From positions 248,001 through 312,000 of the forward strand of contig JAPLNL010000119.1 of NCBI GenBank assembly GCA_026692905.1: DNA of 64,000 nt, written 5' to 3'. Source of the stretch: Planctomycetota bacterium (GTDB lineage Bacteria > Planctomycetota > Planctomycetia > Pirellulales > Pirellulaceae). A model generated the notes under the pieces. That model was not told the origin of the DNA. It searched no databases and worked only from the letters and a program-made list of their open reading frames with translations. Below are positions 43,996-52,847 of the stretch, one piece after another; within the stretch, counting starts at the first letter, position 1; each line of letters starts with the position of its first letter. The translations under genes and the position numbers were made by a program.

Positions 43996-45320
43996 TCGAT
44001 TCCTCCTGACTCGTCTTCTGCGATGTCAATTTCTGAACTGGTAATTTGAACGAACATTTCACCTCGACGGGGGATTTCTGTTACCTGCAAAGTAAACGTT
44101 CCCCAAGCAACATGGTCACCTACTTGTGCAAGTCGCCTCAATTGACTTTGCAAAACCCCCGCAATGGTTGCGTCGCGAGTCTCGGGCAATTTGATTCCGA
44201 GAGAGCGTTCCAATTGTTTGATTCGAGTCGCTCCTGTAACTTCCCATTTCGCTTCGCCAGTTTTGGCAAACAACGGTCGACCCATCGCGTTGATCGCCGC
44301 AGAAGGGCTCGCAAAGATAGCCTCGATGATGTCCTCGAAAAACAAAACGCCAATCGTATCGCCACGCTCATTGACGACCACCGCAACTTTCAGCTCCAGC
44401 TTCATCAGTTGCTGGAGGACACTGGCTAAATTCGCGCACCATGGAATAAAATAGGCAGGCTGAAAAGTAGGAGGTGTTTTTTTTTCGATCGCAAGTCGGA
44501 GCTGGTCGATCGTGGTCGTCGCCGTCACTTCATTGTCTGATGGAGACAGGATCAATGCAATTCTCCGTTTGCTTTCTTCGACCCATTCGGTCCCTTGATC
44601 CACGATCCATTCCTCAAGCTCCTCGGTTGTGGCTGGCAAAGAGATAGAAGCGAATTGGCTCTTGGGATGCATCCACTCTTGAGCTTGAATATTGGAGAGC
44701 TGTAACGTGTTTTGCAAGATCCCCTTTTCCAGGTCGATCATCTTGGAATCGGTTTCACTGAGCTCAATCGCCCGCTCAAGATCGGAAGTTTCTAGTACGG
44801 ATTCTGGGACCAATCCAGGCCAGATTAAGCGTCGGCAAATGTCGTTAATGGCATGCATGCCTTTTCCCAATGGCAGTACGGCTCGCATGATGCCGAGCAT
44901 CGGTATTGCGATGAATCTGCTGATTTTGAGCGGAGCGAGTACGCCAACACTTTTGGGCAAAAGCTCGCCGAAGAGAATGACGCTGGTTACGGTTGCAAAC
45001 GCGAATAAAAACGCTGCAGCCTCGGAACCTGTTAATGAGTTGGATAAGACATTGGCACATGCGAAAAACGTAATGTTGATTGCCAGATTGCACAGAAGAA
45101 TGCATGTCAGTAAATGCGAGGGATTGCTGAGCAGGTGTTGAATTGCTCGATCGGATCGCCGCGCCGAATCCAATTTGAGCCGCTGTGCCGAGGTCAATGA
45201 GAACAATGCGGCCTCGCTAGCCGAAAACAATGCTGAGAGAAAGAGCATGCCTATCAGGGCAGCCGGGGCGAGCAACCAAGCCAGTGAGCTGATTCCACTA
45301 GACTCTGGTAGGGGCGGCAA
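43992..45320 (-). CDS. CNNM (DUF21) protein with CBS and CorC_HlyC domains
   Basis: 442 residues. The N-terminal CNNM domain has LIGMLFLSALFSASEAALFS and VILFGELLPKSVG. A CBS pair covers about residues 210-340 (VAVVVNERGDTIGVLFFEDI), and the C-terminal CorC_HlyC domain covers about 350-430 (DHVAWGTFTLQVTEIPRRGE). Translationally coupled with the shorter CNNM gene. Such pairs may form heteromeric metal transporters; here the two differ in having or lacking the CorC domain. Physiological ion unknown. Confidence 0.9.
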   Translation of the reverse strand: MPPLPESSGISSLAWLLAPAALIGMLFLSALFSASEAALFSLTSAQRLKLDSARRSDRAIQHLLSNPSHLLTCILLCNLAINITFFACANVLSNSLTGSEAAAFLFAFATVTSVILFGELLPKSVGVLAPLKISRFIAIPMLGIMRAVLPLGKGMHAINDICRRLIWPGLVPESVLETSDLERAIELSETDSKMIDLEKGILQNTLQLSNIQAQEWMHPKSQFASISLPATTEELEEWIVDQGTEWVEESKRRIALILSPSDNEVTATTTIDQLRLAIEKKTPPTFQPAYFIPWCANLASVLQQLMKLELKVAVVVNERGDTIGVLFFEDIIEAIFASPSAAINAMGRPLFAKTGEAKWEVTGATRIKQLERSLGIKLPETRDATIAGVLQSQLRRLAQVGDHVAWGTFTLQVTEIPRRGEMFVQITSSEIDIAEDESGGIE

Positions 45321-45383
45321 CTCGAAACTCCTGAAGCTTGGTTGAGGTGTTTAAATGGTCCAAAAGCGAATTGTTGTTTACCC

Positions 45384-47210
45384 TCACTCTTCGTCGCTTG
45401 TTCTGGAGCCACCGAATGCGAAGTCGAATTCGCTTAATGCTGGGATCATCATGGCAGCGGTCGCGAATGCATACGACAATGATACCACACTAAACACCGC
45501 TAGTTCTTGATCACGCAAAATGAAACTAGTAATTGCAAAGTACGTTAGAAACGGAAGCATAAACGAGCTAATGGTAATTGCCGGCGAAGGATTGCGGCTC
45601 CCGAGAGCCAAGTAAAGACCGATGCCACCGCCCAAAATGATAATCAAGAACGGTGGTAGTTGCCGCCCAAATGAACCTCGGAACATCAGCATGATCAACA
45701 TACATGTCGCGACACCTAGAAACAAAAAGAAAACTGTCCCGAGACTCGTCCCAATGGCCGCACGACTTTGGGCATAAATCATTCCGCAGTGGATCCCCAG
45801 CATAGCGACGAAAAGATCCATGACGATCAGGGTAATTGCTGTGAAAATCAGGTTCTCCGTAGTCAAGGCGGACTGGGCCCATAAGTACACACACAGAAGT
45901 AACGGCGTAATCACCATCTCTTTGGTTACGTACAGAACCCCGCAAATCTTTCCAAACAAAAACTCGCTAGGCGATATTTCGGTGACAAGCAACAGATCTA
46001 ATGCTCCGCCATCTCGCTCGTTGGTGATCGAGTTGACAGCTAACGCATTGATAACAATCAGCGATAACACAAAGAACGGCGCTAGCAGCGAAACCGTGGT
46101 GGGTACCAGCTCTTCCTGAAAAGTAGATTCCTGAGTTGCCAAGCCATTCAAAACGAATTGGCGAACTCCAAACGCAACCATCAATCCAAAAGCGAGATAA
46201 GCGACTCGGATGAGAAGCACTTTCCGGCCATAAGCCCAAGTGCTCATCTCCCTCCAAAGAACGGGATTGTTCCATACACGCCGCGGCGCACGCACCTTCC
46301 ATGCTTTGACTTGCCGCGGCTGATTGGCATTGTCTAGCAAACTAGCTTTGGGCAAGTTCGAATTGACCGTATCGACTTCTGGTTCTTCCGATTCTGCATT
46401 CCCGCCTCGACGTTCGCGCGAGGGGTTCCATACCCGCAGCATTTGAATCGAAAGCAGTGTCAACCCCAGAGCTATTGCTAGGAACACCAGGCCCGACAAC
46501 AACGCGTTTCCTCCTGGAATCCAAAATGGCAGTATGTTTTCCGAAGCAATCGGTTGAGTAACATCCACAATAGCGCGAAGTGGACTAACGAGCTTCGCTA
46601 CGGTTGGCGATACAAAGCTTAGTTTGTCCGCCGCGATCACTTCGCAGACCGCCAACCACAGAGCAATGATTAGCATTGTTACCGTGATGGATTGGAATGT
46701 CTTCTCTCGCCAAAAAGCAATCGTCGCCCCAAGCGTTGCGCTTGCAATCAAAGCACAAAACGTCACCCATGAGCAAGCAAAAACCTGTTCAATGGACACG
46801 CCCCCCAACAGAACCATAGAAAAAACAATGGGAAGGGAGGCAAGAAAGGCGTTCATCGAAGCTAGTAACCCAGCTCCGATTTTCCCCAAAACCATCTCGA
46901 CGTTGGACAGCGACGTCATCAACAAGAGAATCAACGTTTGTTTGTCTTTTTCGTGGCTCACCGCAATCGTGCCAGCTAAAGCCGCCATGAAGAGCAACAC
47001 GATCAACTGAAACGGTGCGATCAACTGGAAAATAAGCACACCGAACCGAGCTAAATCCCCTGGATTCTGAACCGGCTGAATTCCAGCCAAAAGCAACCAA
47101 GTCGTACAAATGATCGCAAAAAGCATCAATGCGAATACGACGCGATTAACAAAATGCCTCCCGCGTCGAGGGAGGGTCGCAATTTCACGTTGGAAGATGG
47201 GGCCTATCAT
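45384..47210 (-). CDS. ABC-2 type permease, tandem two-module fusion
   Basis: A 608-residue inner-membrane protein with about 12 helices in two related halves. Half one starts IGPIFQREIATLPRRGRHF; half two begins near residue 320 with NPVLWREMSTWAYGRKVLL, the same amphipathic element before six helices. EKDKQTLILLLMTSLSNVE and ERDGGALDLLLVTEISPSE are the matching coupling-loop repeats. A Glu/Asn-rich linker joins the halves. No ATPase is adjacent; the one at 27440 is a remote possibility. Resembles exporters coupled to cell-envelope or Gld-type systems, but substrate unknown. Confidence 0.88.
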   Translation of the reverse strand: MIGPIFQREIATLPRRGRHFVNRVVFALMLFAIICTTWLLLAGIQPVQNPGDLARFGVLIFQLIAPFQLIVLLFMAALAGTIAVSHEKDKQTLILLLMTSLSNVEMVLGKIGAGLLASMNAFLASLPIVFSMVLLGGVSIEQVFACSWVTFCALIASATLGATIAFWREKTFQSITVTMLIIALWLAVCEVIAADKLSFVSPTVAKLVSPLRAIVDVTQPIASENILPFWIPGGNALLSGLVFLAIALGLTLLSIQMLRVWNPSRERRGGNAESEEPEVDTVNSNLPKASLLDNANQPRQVKAWKVRAPRRVWNNPVLWREMSTWAYGRKVLLIRVAYLAFGLMVAFGVRQFVLNGLATQESTFQEELVPTTVSLLAPFFVLSLIVINALAVNSITNERDGGALDLLLVTEISPSEFLFGKICGVLYVTKEMVITPLLLCVYLWAQSALTTENLIFTAITLIVMDLFVAMLGIHCGMIYAQSRAAIGTSLGTVFFLFLGVATCMLIMLMFRGSFGRQLPPFLIIILGGGIGLYLALGSRNPSPAITISSFMLPFLTYFAITSFILRDQELAVFSVVSLSYAFATAAMMIPALSEFDFAFGGSRTSDEE

Positions 47211-47441
47211 GGTACCGAGTTTAATGTGAAATGCATGGGCTGACCATCACATCAATCGGACTTAAGGGAAAATCGCAAATTGGAATGGAAAGTTGGAGGG
47301 GCGTCCTGGATTTCTTGCAGACAAGTCAGCGTACGTGCCGAGAAGCATGGAAGTTGTAATTATTTTGCCGAATGGGCCGATAAATGCGGACAAACACGGC
47401 CGGCCAGTGCGATAGTGGCAGCGAATCGCTGAGGACACAAA

Positions 47442-48287
47442 ATGAGTTATCTGCGACATTGGAAATTGTCTCGTTCCCCGTTTGCATTGGGTTCCTCCAG
47501 TCGCGGTGTATTTTGTGGTGGGACGATCGAGGAAGCGTTGGCTCGGAGCGAGTTTCTCGTTTCCCATGAAAAACGACTTGCAATTGTTTTGGGCCCCGCT
47601 GGAGTTGGGAAAACGACGTTCCTGAAGCATTTTGTTCGCTTGAGAAATGCTCAGAACGCACGAGAAAACCTCGCCATTATCGACCTTCGCTCGGCCGATG
47701 CGGGCAGCCTCCCCCTCAGAATTTTGCAAGGTATTGCGCACCATCAAGAACCACCGCACTCTACGAGAGAATGTTGGAATCAGATTAGCGACGAGTTGTT
47801 TTCGGAATCAGCGATTGGCCATCGCACGGTGTTAATCCTAGACAATTTGCATGAGGTCTCGGATGACTTTTACCAAGCAATTTCGCAATTGTGGAGCACT
47901 CCTATCCGCTGGAGCATGTTCCTGTCGCTCGACGACGATTCGATTGTGAATATTCCCAGGTGGATTTTGGATCAATGCGAACTCAAAATTCAATTGCCGC
48001 GATGGGATCTCGGGCAAACAGCGGACTACTTTGACTTTGCGATTCAGCGGGTGGGAGGCAATGATTCCATATTCAACGGTCAAGCGATCACAAGGATTCA
48101 GGAACTGAGTGACGGAATTCCCAGGAAAATGGTTCAAATCGCTGAATTGGCTTTGGTGGCAGGGGCGGTTCGAAAGGCAGAAAAAGTCACGGCAGAGCTG
48201 GTTGACCAAGTCTGCGACGAATTTACTGTCACTGTTGGAACAAAATTCTCGCCAATCTGGGAAGATCAGAGATTGAATGCTGGATAA
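47442..48287 (+). CDS. ExeA/GspA-like AAA ATPase
   Basis: A 281-residue ATPase. The N-terminus MSYLRHWKLSRSPFALGSSS is the typical ExeA start (YxxxWxLxxxPF). Walker A is GPAGVGKTT near 50-58; Walker B HRTVLILDNLHEV near 125-137. The C-terminal helical lid is about residues 215-270. ExeA proteins assemble type II secretion rings or act with transposition; no GspB/ExeB partner, secretin or transposase is nearby. No peptidoglycan-binding domain follows. Probable plus-strand single gene followed by DUF2203. Confidence 0.82.
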   Translation: MSYLRHWKLSRSPFALGSSSRGVFCGGTIEEALARSEFLVSHEKRLAIVLGPAGVGKTTFLKHFVRLRNAQNARENLAIIDLRSADAGSLPLRILQGIAHHQEPPHSTRECWNQISDELFSESAIGHRTVLILDNLHEVSDDFYQAISQLWSTPIRWSMFLSLDDDSIVNIPRWILDQCELKIQLPRWDLGQTADYFDFAIQRVGGNDSIFNGQAITRIQELSDGIPRKMVQIAELALVAGAVRKAEKVTAELVDQVCDEFTVTVGTKFSPIWEDQRLNAG

Positions 48288-48501
48288 TTCGAGCAAGAAT
48301 TGAAATGGTGCTAGTTGCTGACAATGGAGTCACAAACCCCTCAATGAGCCAGTTTGGGGATTCCATTCGACGAAAACTTTCTACCGATCGAAAACGCCTC
48401 ACAAGTGAACTTTCCTAAATGGAAAGTTGTCGGTATTGTCTTGTGATAATACTTGAACGATGAACTGCGTTCGAGAACAACGAATAAGGCGTCCGCCAAC
48501 C

Positions 48502-48918
48502 ATGCCAACCAAAACAACTCAAATCTTCTCGATCGAACAAGCGAGAGCAATGCTCCCGCTGCTCCGGCTTATCGTGACAGATATCTCGTTGGCACACCGA
48601 GATTTAACCGAACGAAAATCGAATCTTCGCCGGATGTTGCGGCGCAACGAGGGAAAAGCACGGTTTCAAGTCTACGATGCCGAGATAACCGAGATTCAAG
48701 AAGACCTCAAAAACGATTCGGCTCATCTTGACGAATACGTCAGCGAGCTAGAGCAACTAGGTGTCATTTTGCGTTCCGCTCACGACGGTATCGTTGATTT
48801 CCCAACCGTTGTTGATGACATGCCTGCCTACTACACCTGGCAAATGGAACAACAAGATATCGTCGACTTCCATCGAGCTGACGAATCTACCGCAGATCGC
48901 AAGCCGATCTTTGAGTAG
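48502..48918 (+). CDS. DUF2203 family protein
   Basis: 138 residues from ATG 48502 (the frame opens at 48460, which adds 14 residues without support). N-terminal IFSIEQARAMLPLLRLIVTD is the DUF2203 start. A central coiled-coil helix leads to LGVILRSAHDGIVDFPTVVD and YYTWQMEQQDIVDFHRADE, the family's C-terminal block. Small cytoplasmic protein found across many bacteria; no assigned function. Lies about 210 bp after the ExeA-like gene. Confidence 0.88.
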   Translation: MPTKTTQIFSIEQARAMLPLLRLIVTDISLAHRDLTERKSNLRRMLRRNEGKARFQVYDAEITEIQEDLKNDSAHLDEYVSELEQLGVILRSAHDGIVDFPTVVDDMPAYYTWQMEQQDIVDFHRADESTADRKPIFE

Positions 48919-48954
48919 ATGTTTGTTTCTAGTTCATGTCAATCAGTCCTGCCG

Positions 48955-49038
48955 TAGCATGGCGCGCAATCGAGTGAGTCTTCTTTTCAATTCACCGGCT
49001 TGCGCGTCGTGCTAGATATTGGAACCGACCGCTCGCCT
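48955..49038. repeat. Composite repeat A plus F
   Basis: Group A at 48955-49014, with an intact right arm CTTGCGCGTCGTGCTA and a decayed left arm (TAGCATGGCGCGCAATC). Group F follows at 49021-49038 (GGAACCGACCGCTCGCC). On the minus strand the order is F then A with a 14-nt gap, as at 11163. It overlaps the 3' end of the TadE gene by 2 nt. Confidence 0.82.
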
Positions 49039-49519
49039 ATTGGTCGATTGGCTCGTTGCTGTTGTTTCCCACCGTCCCTGCTGCCAACAGATAGGCTTTG
49101 TTCTCATGGTCGAGTGTCATGGAAGACAGCATGTCTTTGTCGGCTAGAAAAATGGGCTTCAACCAAGAGTTATCGGAATACTTACATTGAATCTCCACCG
49201 TGACAGTTGACGTCGAGGTCGTAAAAGTAGTTGGAGTAACTGTGATGGTCGCATTTCGAACACCTGTCGCATTCAAGAACTGATTTGCTTTGGCCGTAAC
49301 ATCGTCAACAGTCTTGCCTGGAACGATCCCTACTCGGGCTGACTCATAGGCAGCTTGCTCTACCGAGTGACGCGCGTACATGAATCGGGCGAACTCGAAG
49401 CCAGCTAAAAGGATGGTGAAAAACAACCCGCTGCAAATGGCGAATTCAACCGTGAATGCGCCCAATCGGCGATGGTATTTCCGCAAAACTCTACAATGCG
49501 TTATTTCTATTGAATTCAT
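49037..49519 (-). CDS. TadE-like pilus assembly protein
   Basis: 160 residues. A basic N-terminus then GAFTVEFAICSGLFFTILLAGFEFARFMY, the TadE membrane helix with the conserved Glu at the +5-like position (FTVEFA). The periplasmic part VEQAAYESARVGIVPGKT is the TadE signature. Last gene of a four-gene minus-strand run of minor-pilin-like proteins. No TadA ATPase, secretin or Flp pilin occurs in the window. May form a minor pseudopilin complex. Confidence 0.88.
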   Translation of the reverse strand: MNSIEITHCRVLRKYHRRLGAFTVEFAICSGLFFTILLAGFEFARFMYARHSVEQAAYESARVGIVPGKTVDDVTAKANQFLNATGVRNATITVTPTTFTTSTSTVTVEIQCKYSDNSWLKPIFLADKDMLSSMTLDHENKAYLLAAGTVGNNSNEPIDQ

Positions 49520-49522
49520 GAT

Positions 49523-50725
49523 CTACTCGGTCAACATGTTTGGTAACGTGGCAGCGATAGTGCGAAAGGCAGCTTCCAAGGATGCGGCATCGGGGGCAAC
49601 ATAACATTGCCCGCCGCCAGCTTGGGCGACGCGTTGCATCAATGCAACGTCCGCTTGTGCACTAAATGCGATGGTATGGGTTCGAATATTCATTTCTCGA
49701 GCCGTTGTCGCTAATACAACTGGATCGTCGCCTTGGGACCGTATTCCGTCCGTGAGCAAAATAATGCTCTTGCTGGACGTGATCCGTGTTCGAGTCGGAT
49801 CTGTCAAAGCGTTTACTCCCTCGCGAAGACCAGCTGCGATGTTGGTATTTCCGATGAGCGGTTGTGTTGCAATCGTATTCAGTTTTTGCTTGAGCGTGGT
49901 GTAGTCGGTTGTTAGTGGTTGATCGATGGAGGCGACAACGGATGTCCAAATTCCAAAGGTAAAGTTGCTTGAGTAGGACGCTAGGGCAACTCGGGACTTG
50001 ATGGGCGCCTCATTGAGAACATTGGCAAAGATATTGACAGACGAAGTCAGCGAAGCCCAGCGACTCAAAGTGGCATGCGGCAACTGAAAATAGTTTTGAA
50101 TGGGAGACTTGCCTGCCAAGTCTCCGGGATAAGTAAAAGGTGTCGAGCCTAGTGTCCAAGCCATTGAGCCAGACCGATCGACCACCAGGCAAACGTCCAT
50201 GTCGATTCGAGTCGAAACGGCAGACTGTTCTGAAGTAAAGGTTGAAACACCCATCAACTGCGGGAGCAAAATGGTTGGGATGCCACCACCAGCCATTTTG
50301 CTCAAATTCGAATTGATACGAATGGAATTCGTAACGACACTCGAAGTTGATGCCGTCTGTGAAAACGAATAGGACCCGTTGGCGTTCCCTATGGATGATC
50401 CAATCTGGATGTCGCTGTCGTCCAAGACAACGACTCGGCCAGCGACGCGATGCAAAGCAGCAATCGTCTTAGCCGATTGCCTAGCTTGATCCTGTGATTG
50501 TGTTTGTCCAAGCACGACAAGTGCTGCCTTGGCGGCAGCATCGGTCGCAAGCCTTTGTTCCGAGCGCACGAGCTCCATGTACGCAATGTTTATACTGAGC
50601 CCAGCCAGCGCAACCAATGCGAAAAAGGCAGCTCCAGAAAGGACTAAAATGGAGCCTCGGCGATTTCGAGACACTCTTGTGCGCTGGGACTGGCAAAGCT
50701 TAGGACGGACAAACGTCTTAGTCAT
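49523..50725 (-). CDS. TadG-like protein with VWA domain
   Basis: 400 residues. An N-terminal anchor RRGSILVLSGAAFFALVALA and AYMELVRSEQRLATDAAAKAAL form the TadG-like (Flp pilus) module. The VWA domain runs from about residue 178 to the end, with metal site Asp183-x-Ser185-x-Ser187 (DRSGS), a Thr near LTTDY and a second Asp in LLTDGIRSQGDD. It starts 11 nt from the upstream TadE gene and ends 3 nt before the downstream one. The VWA could bind matrix or another pilus subunit. Confidence 0.9.
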   Translation of the reverse strand: MTKTFVRPKLCQSQRTRVSRNRRGSILVLSGAAFFALVALAGLSINIAYMELVRSEQRLATDAAAKAALVVLGQTQSQDQARQSAKTIAALHRVAGRVVVLDDSDIQIGSSIGNANGSYSFSQTASTSSVVTNSIRINSNLSKMAGGGIPTILLPQLMGVSTFTSEQSAVSTRIDMDVCLVVDRSGSMAWTLGSTPFTYPGDLAGKSPIQNYFQLPHATLSRWASLTSSVNIFANVLNEAPIKSRVALASYSSNFTFGIWTSVVASIDQPLTTDYTTLKQKLNTIATQPLIGNTNIAAGLREGVNALTDPTRTRITSSKSIILLTDGIRSQGDDPVVLATTAREMNIRTHTIAFSAQADVALMQRVAQAGGGQCYVAPDAASLEAAFRTIAATLPNMLTE

Positions 50726-50736
50726 GATGTAACCTT

Positions 50737-51159
50737 CTATTCGCGAAGCATAGTTGCGTCGACAGAAAAAGTTCCTTGATCTTGTAAAACGAATCGTGTG
50801 GGAGAATTGGAAGCACAGGGGACTTCAACTCGAACCCGAATCTGCGTTCCAGACGGTTGAGACAGCAAATCAGCGGGAGTTACAGTGACGACCGCTCCCT
50901 TGACATTGCGTTGAGTCAACATCGCTTGGCAGCGGGCCGCAACATCGGCGTTGCTGCAGGTACTTCGTACCGCTGATCTTGCTCCTTCGTAGGCAACGAT
51001 GACCGCAGATTGACGGAGGAAAATCCTCTGGCAGACTTCGATCGTTCCCATAACGAGTATCAGCATCACTGGCAAAACAACCGCCAACTCAACCGAAGCC
51101 AAACCGTCGCGTCGACTCGATTGTCGTCTACTCTTTTGATTGTTCGATGAAGTGGTCAT
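50737..51159 (-). CDS. TadE-like pilus assembly protein (first of two)
   Basis: 140 residues. RRDGLASVELAVVLPVMLIL is the TadE helix with the processing-type Glu; VIVAYEGARSAVRSTCSN matches the conserved segment after it. The C-terminus is a small beta-rich domain (PSGTQIRVRVEVPCASN). It lies 11 nt upstream of the VWA/TadG gene and 41 nt after the DUF4114 gene. Not close in sequence to the second TadE at 49037. Confidence 0.88.
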   Translation of the reverse strand: MTTSSNNQKSRRQSSRRDGLASVELAVVLPVMLILVMGTIEVCQRIFLRQSAVIVAYEGARSAVRSTCSNADVAARCQAMLTQRNVKGAVVTVTPADLLSQPSGTQIRVRVEVPCASNSPTRFVLQDQGTFSVDATMLRE

Positions 51160-51200
51160 GTTTGGGATCTTCTAAACGCAAATACGATGTTCAACATAAA

Positions 51201-51986
51201 TCACTGTGGCAGGCTTGATGGGTCATCCGTCAACGAATTTGCATTCACCATACCGATATCCACCACGAACAAAGCATCGTTGTAGTCCAAGTCGCCACCA
51301 CCCACGATGTCCTCGAAACCGATCAATAGGTAGGGTGAGTCGGGCATTGCAAATGCAACAACGTGTTGCAACCGATCGCTGTTCTTCGACGAATCATTCC
51401 ATAACCAAGCGAGGTTCGTATTGGTTTGCCCAGAATCTCGCCACTTGTTGAATGCGTCCGAAATCAGAAAGAAGTCCAACTGCCACCCGTTACCACCCTT
51501 GCCCAGGTCCACAAAGTCGCCGGCGCGAAGCGGTTCGTTCACAGTACGACTTCCACTCCCGATCGAGGCGTTAGGGAAAATGACTTTGGGCGATCCAGGC
51601 GTAGGGCTACCTGCGGGTGTGAACGCAAATCCTAATGTATTCCGATACCCCGCACCTTCGGCAAGGAAGTAAACACGAATGGTCTCAACAGCTTCCTGAC
51701 GCAGGAAGAGTTTGGCCGAGTCGAGCTTGAATCCAGTAGCGTTCGAGAAAACGACGCTCTCTTTCAGGTTGTTATTGATAATGGTTTGGAATTTCGGTAG
51801 CCATTGGCCATTGAAAGTCGCTGCTCGCGAGTCCGAACCTGTTACTTGGACGTTACCGATGACCGGCAAATTAAGTGGGACTGGAGTCGCTTGCGGACTG
51901 GCTGGAGTACCTGCGTTAGCAATCCCGCTCGAGCCCATCAGCATGAGGCCTAGGGTGAACCAGTTGTGTTTCGAAAGTCTCATCAA
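51201..51986 (-). CDS. Secreted DUF4114 protein
   Basis: 261 residues. Signal peptide MRLSKHNWFTLGLMLMGSSG with NAGTPAS; the ORF's first ATG is at 51986, the second Met is the next codon. The C-terminal block YLLIGFEDIVGGGDLDYNDALFVVD is the DUF4114 core with acidic calcium-type residues. No PEP-CTERM sorting tail is seen, although DUF4114 often has one. The N-terminal part (AKLFLRQEAVETIRVYFLAEG) is beta-rich. First gene of the TadE/VWA operon and downstream of a candidate riboswitch leader. Perhaps an adhesin for the pilus-like structure. Confidence 0.87.
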   Translation of the reverse strand: MMRLSKHNWFTLGLMLMGSSGIANAGTPASPQATPVPLNLPVIGNVQVTGSDSRAATFNGQWLPKFQTIINNNLKESVVFSNATGFKLDSAKLFLRQEAVETIRVYFLAEGAGYRNTLGFAFTPAGSPTPGSPKVIFPNASIGSGSRTVNEPLRAGDFVDLGKGGNGWQLDFFLISDAFNKWRDSGQTNTNLAWLWNDSSKNSDRLQHVVAFAMPDSPYLLIGFEDIVGGGDLDYNDALFVVDIGMVNANSLTDDPSSLPQ

Positions 51987-52021
51987 TGCACCTCGTGAAG
52001 CAAGTTCAAAGTCGACAGCAT

Positions 52022-52095
52022 GAGATACCCCATGCCATTTCCTTTCTGAAGCGTAGCTTTGCTTTTTCCCGCAAGTGCCGACGGTTTGAACCTTT
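52022..52095 (-). promoter_or_regulatory. Candidate c-di-GMP-I (GEMM)-like leader
   Basis: On the minus strand, 5' to 3': TTCAAACC, a 12-nt stretch, CGGGA, GCAAAGCTACG and ATGGCATGGGGTATC. These blocks, in this order, resemble the c-di-GMP-I riboswitch pattern CAAACC...GGGACGCAAAGCYACGG...ATGGC...GGGTTACC. It lies about 40 nt upstream of the DUF4114 start, the right place for a leader. Weak points: the first stem is poor (no GAAA tetraloop) and the second does not fold as in known examples; GCATG/CATGC offers a different hairpin. Sequence similarity only. Confidence 0.32.
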
Positions 52096-52425
52096 TCCGA
52101 AATCCCTCGCTCAAGGGAGGGTGAAGATAGTGCTTGATATGGGGTTACACGCTACGGATATTTCGTCCCATTTTCGATCTCATTAATCGTTTTTGTGATT
52201 GGCGAAAGCGAACAAACATCTGCTTTTTTCATGCTTTAGACGCGAAAACTCAGCTGCGGAAGAATCCTCTTCGGGGGGCATGAAATTCGCGGTGGGACGC
52301 AAGCAGTTGCTAGACAGCAATAAGCGTTTTCCTTACGGCTTGTTTTGCGAAAATCGGACTTGCTATTGCCCCCGGCGCATCCACAAAAGCGGGTCGCGGA
52401 CATTCTGCTGAACGCGTAATGAAAG
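52096..52425. other. Intergenic gap, no gene seen
   Basis: Distal part of the 439-bp gap upstream of the DUF4114 operon and after the TerB gene. An open frame at 52199-52411 has no family resemblance or signal. It likely contains the operon promoter. No dispersed repeat was found. Confidence 0.4.
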
Positions 52426-52779
52426 CTACTGTGCTTTTTTCCCGACGAGCTTGTCGATCAACTTATCGAGCTCTACCCGCTCAATACCCATTTTGGCAGC
52501 AGCTAAAGCAAATAGCCGCTTCTCAACTTCGCTTAATTTACCGTCAGCGGCCATGATTCGAACCAAATCGGAAAGCATCGCAATCTGCTCTTCTTTTTCA
52601 GTAGGCAATTTAAGTGAAGCTTCGTCGCTCAAAGCATAAGATACTGCATTGCCCAAATCAGCTTCATCTAGCCCCATTTCTCCACACCGATCCACCAGCA
52701 ATGCAATTTCGCCCTCGGATAAACTGCCATCGGCAGAAGCCATTATCACAAGGTTTTTGAGGTGGTCCAAATGTTGCAT
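52426..52779 (-). CDS. TerB-like domain protein
   Basis: 117 residues, all-helical TerB/DjlA-N fold: two repeats of the acidic loop, VIMASADGSLSEGEIALLVD and VRIMAADGKLSEVEKRLFAL. These DGxLSxxE loops bind divalent metal in TerB. The C-terminus is basic (IDKLVGKKAQ). No J domain or other ter genes are nearby, so it is a stand-alone regulator-type TerB. Tellurite resistance itself should not be assumed. Confidence 0.9.
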   Translation of the reverse strand: MQHLDHLKNLVIMASADGSLSEGEIALLVDRCGEMGLDEADLGNAVSYALSDEASLKLPTEKEEQIAMLSDLVRIMAADGKLSEVEKRLFALAAAKMGIERVELDKLIDKLVGKKAQ

Positions 52780-52847
52780 AGCGTACTCTTTCCAGGGTTG
52801 ATAGGAAATCTGATCATAGTCGAAACGTCACCAAACTGTTCTGCAGA

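Noticed and set aside
47442-48287. Transposition ATPase (TniB/IstB)
   Set aside because: N-terminal ExeA signature and no transposase, inverted repeats or target duplication nearby.
52199-52411. 70-residue ORF upstream of the TerB gene
   Set aside because: No ribosome-binding site or family resemblance.
52426-52779. Tellurite resistance locus
   Set aside because: Only a TerB-like domain is present; no terZ/D/C genes.
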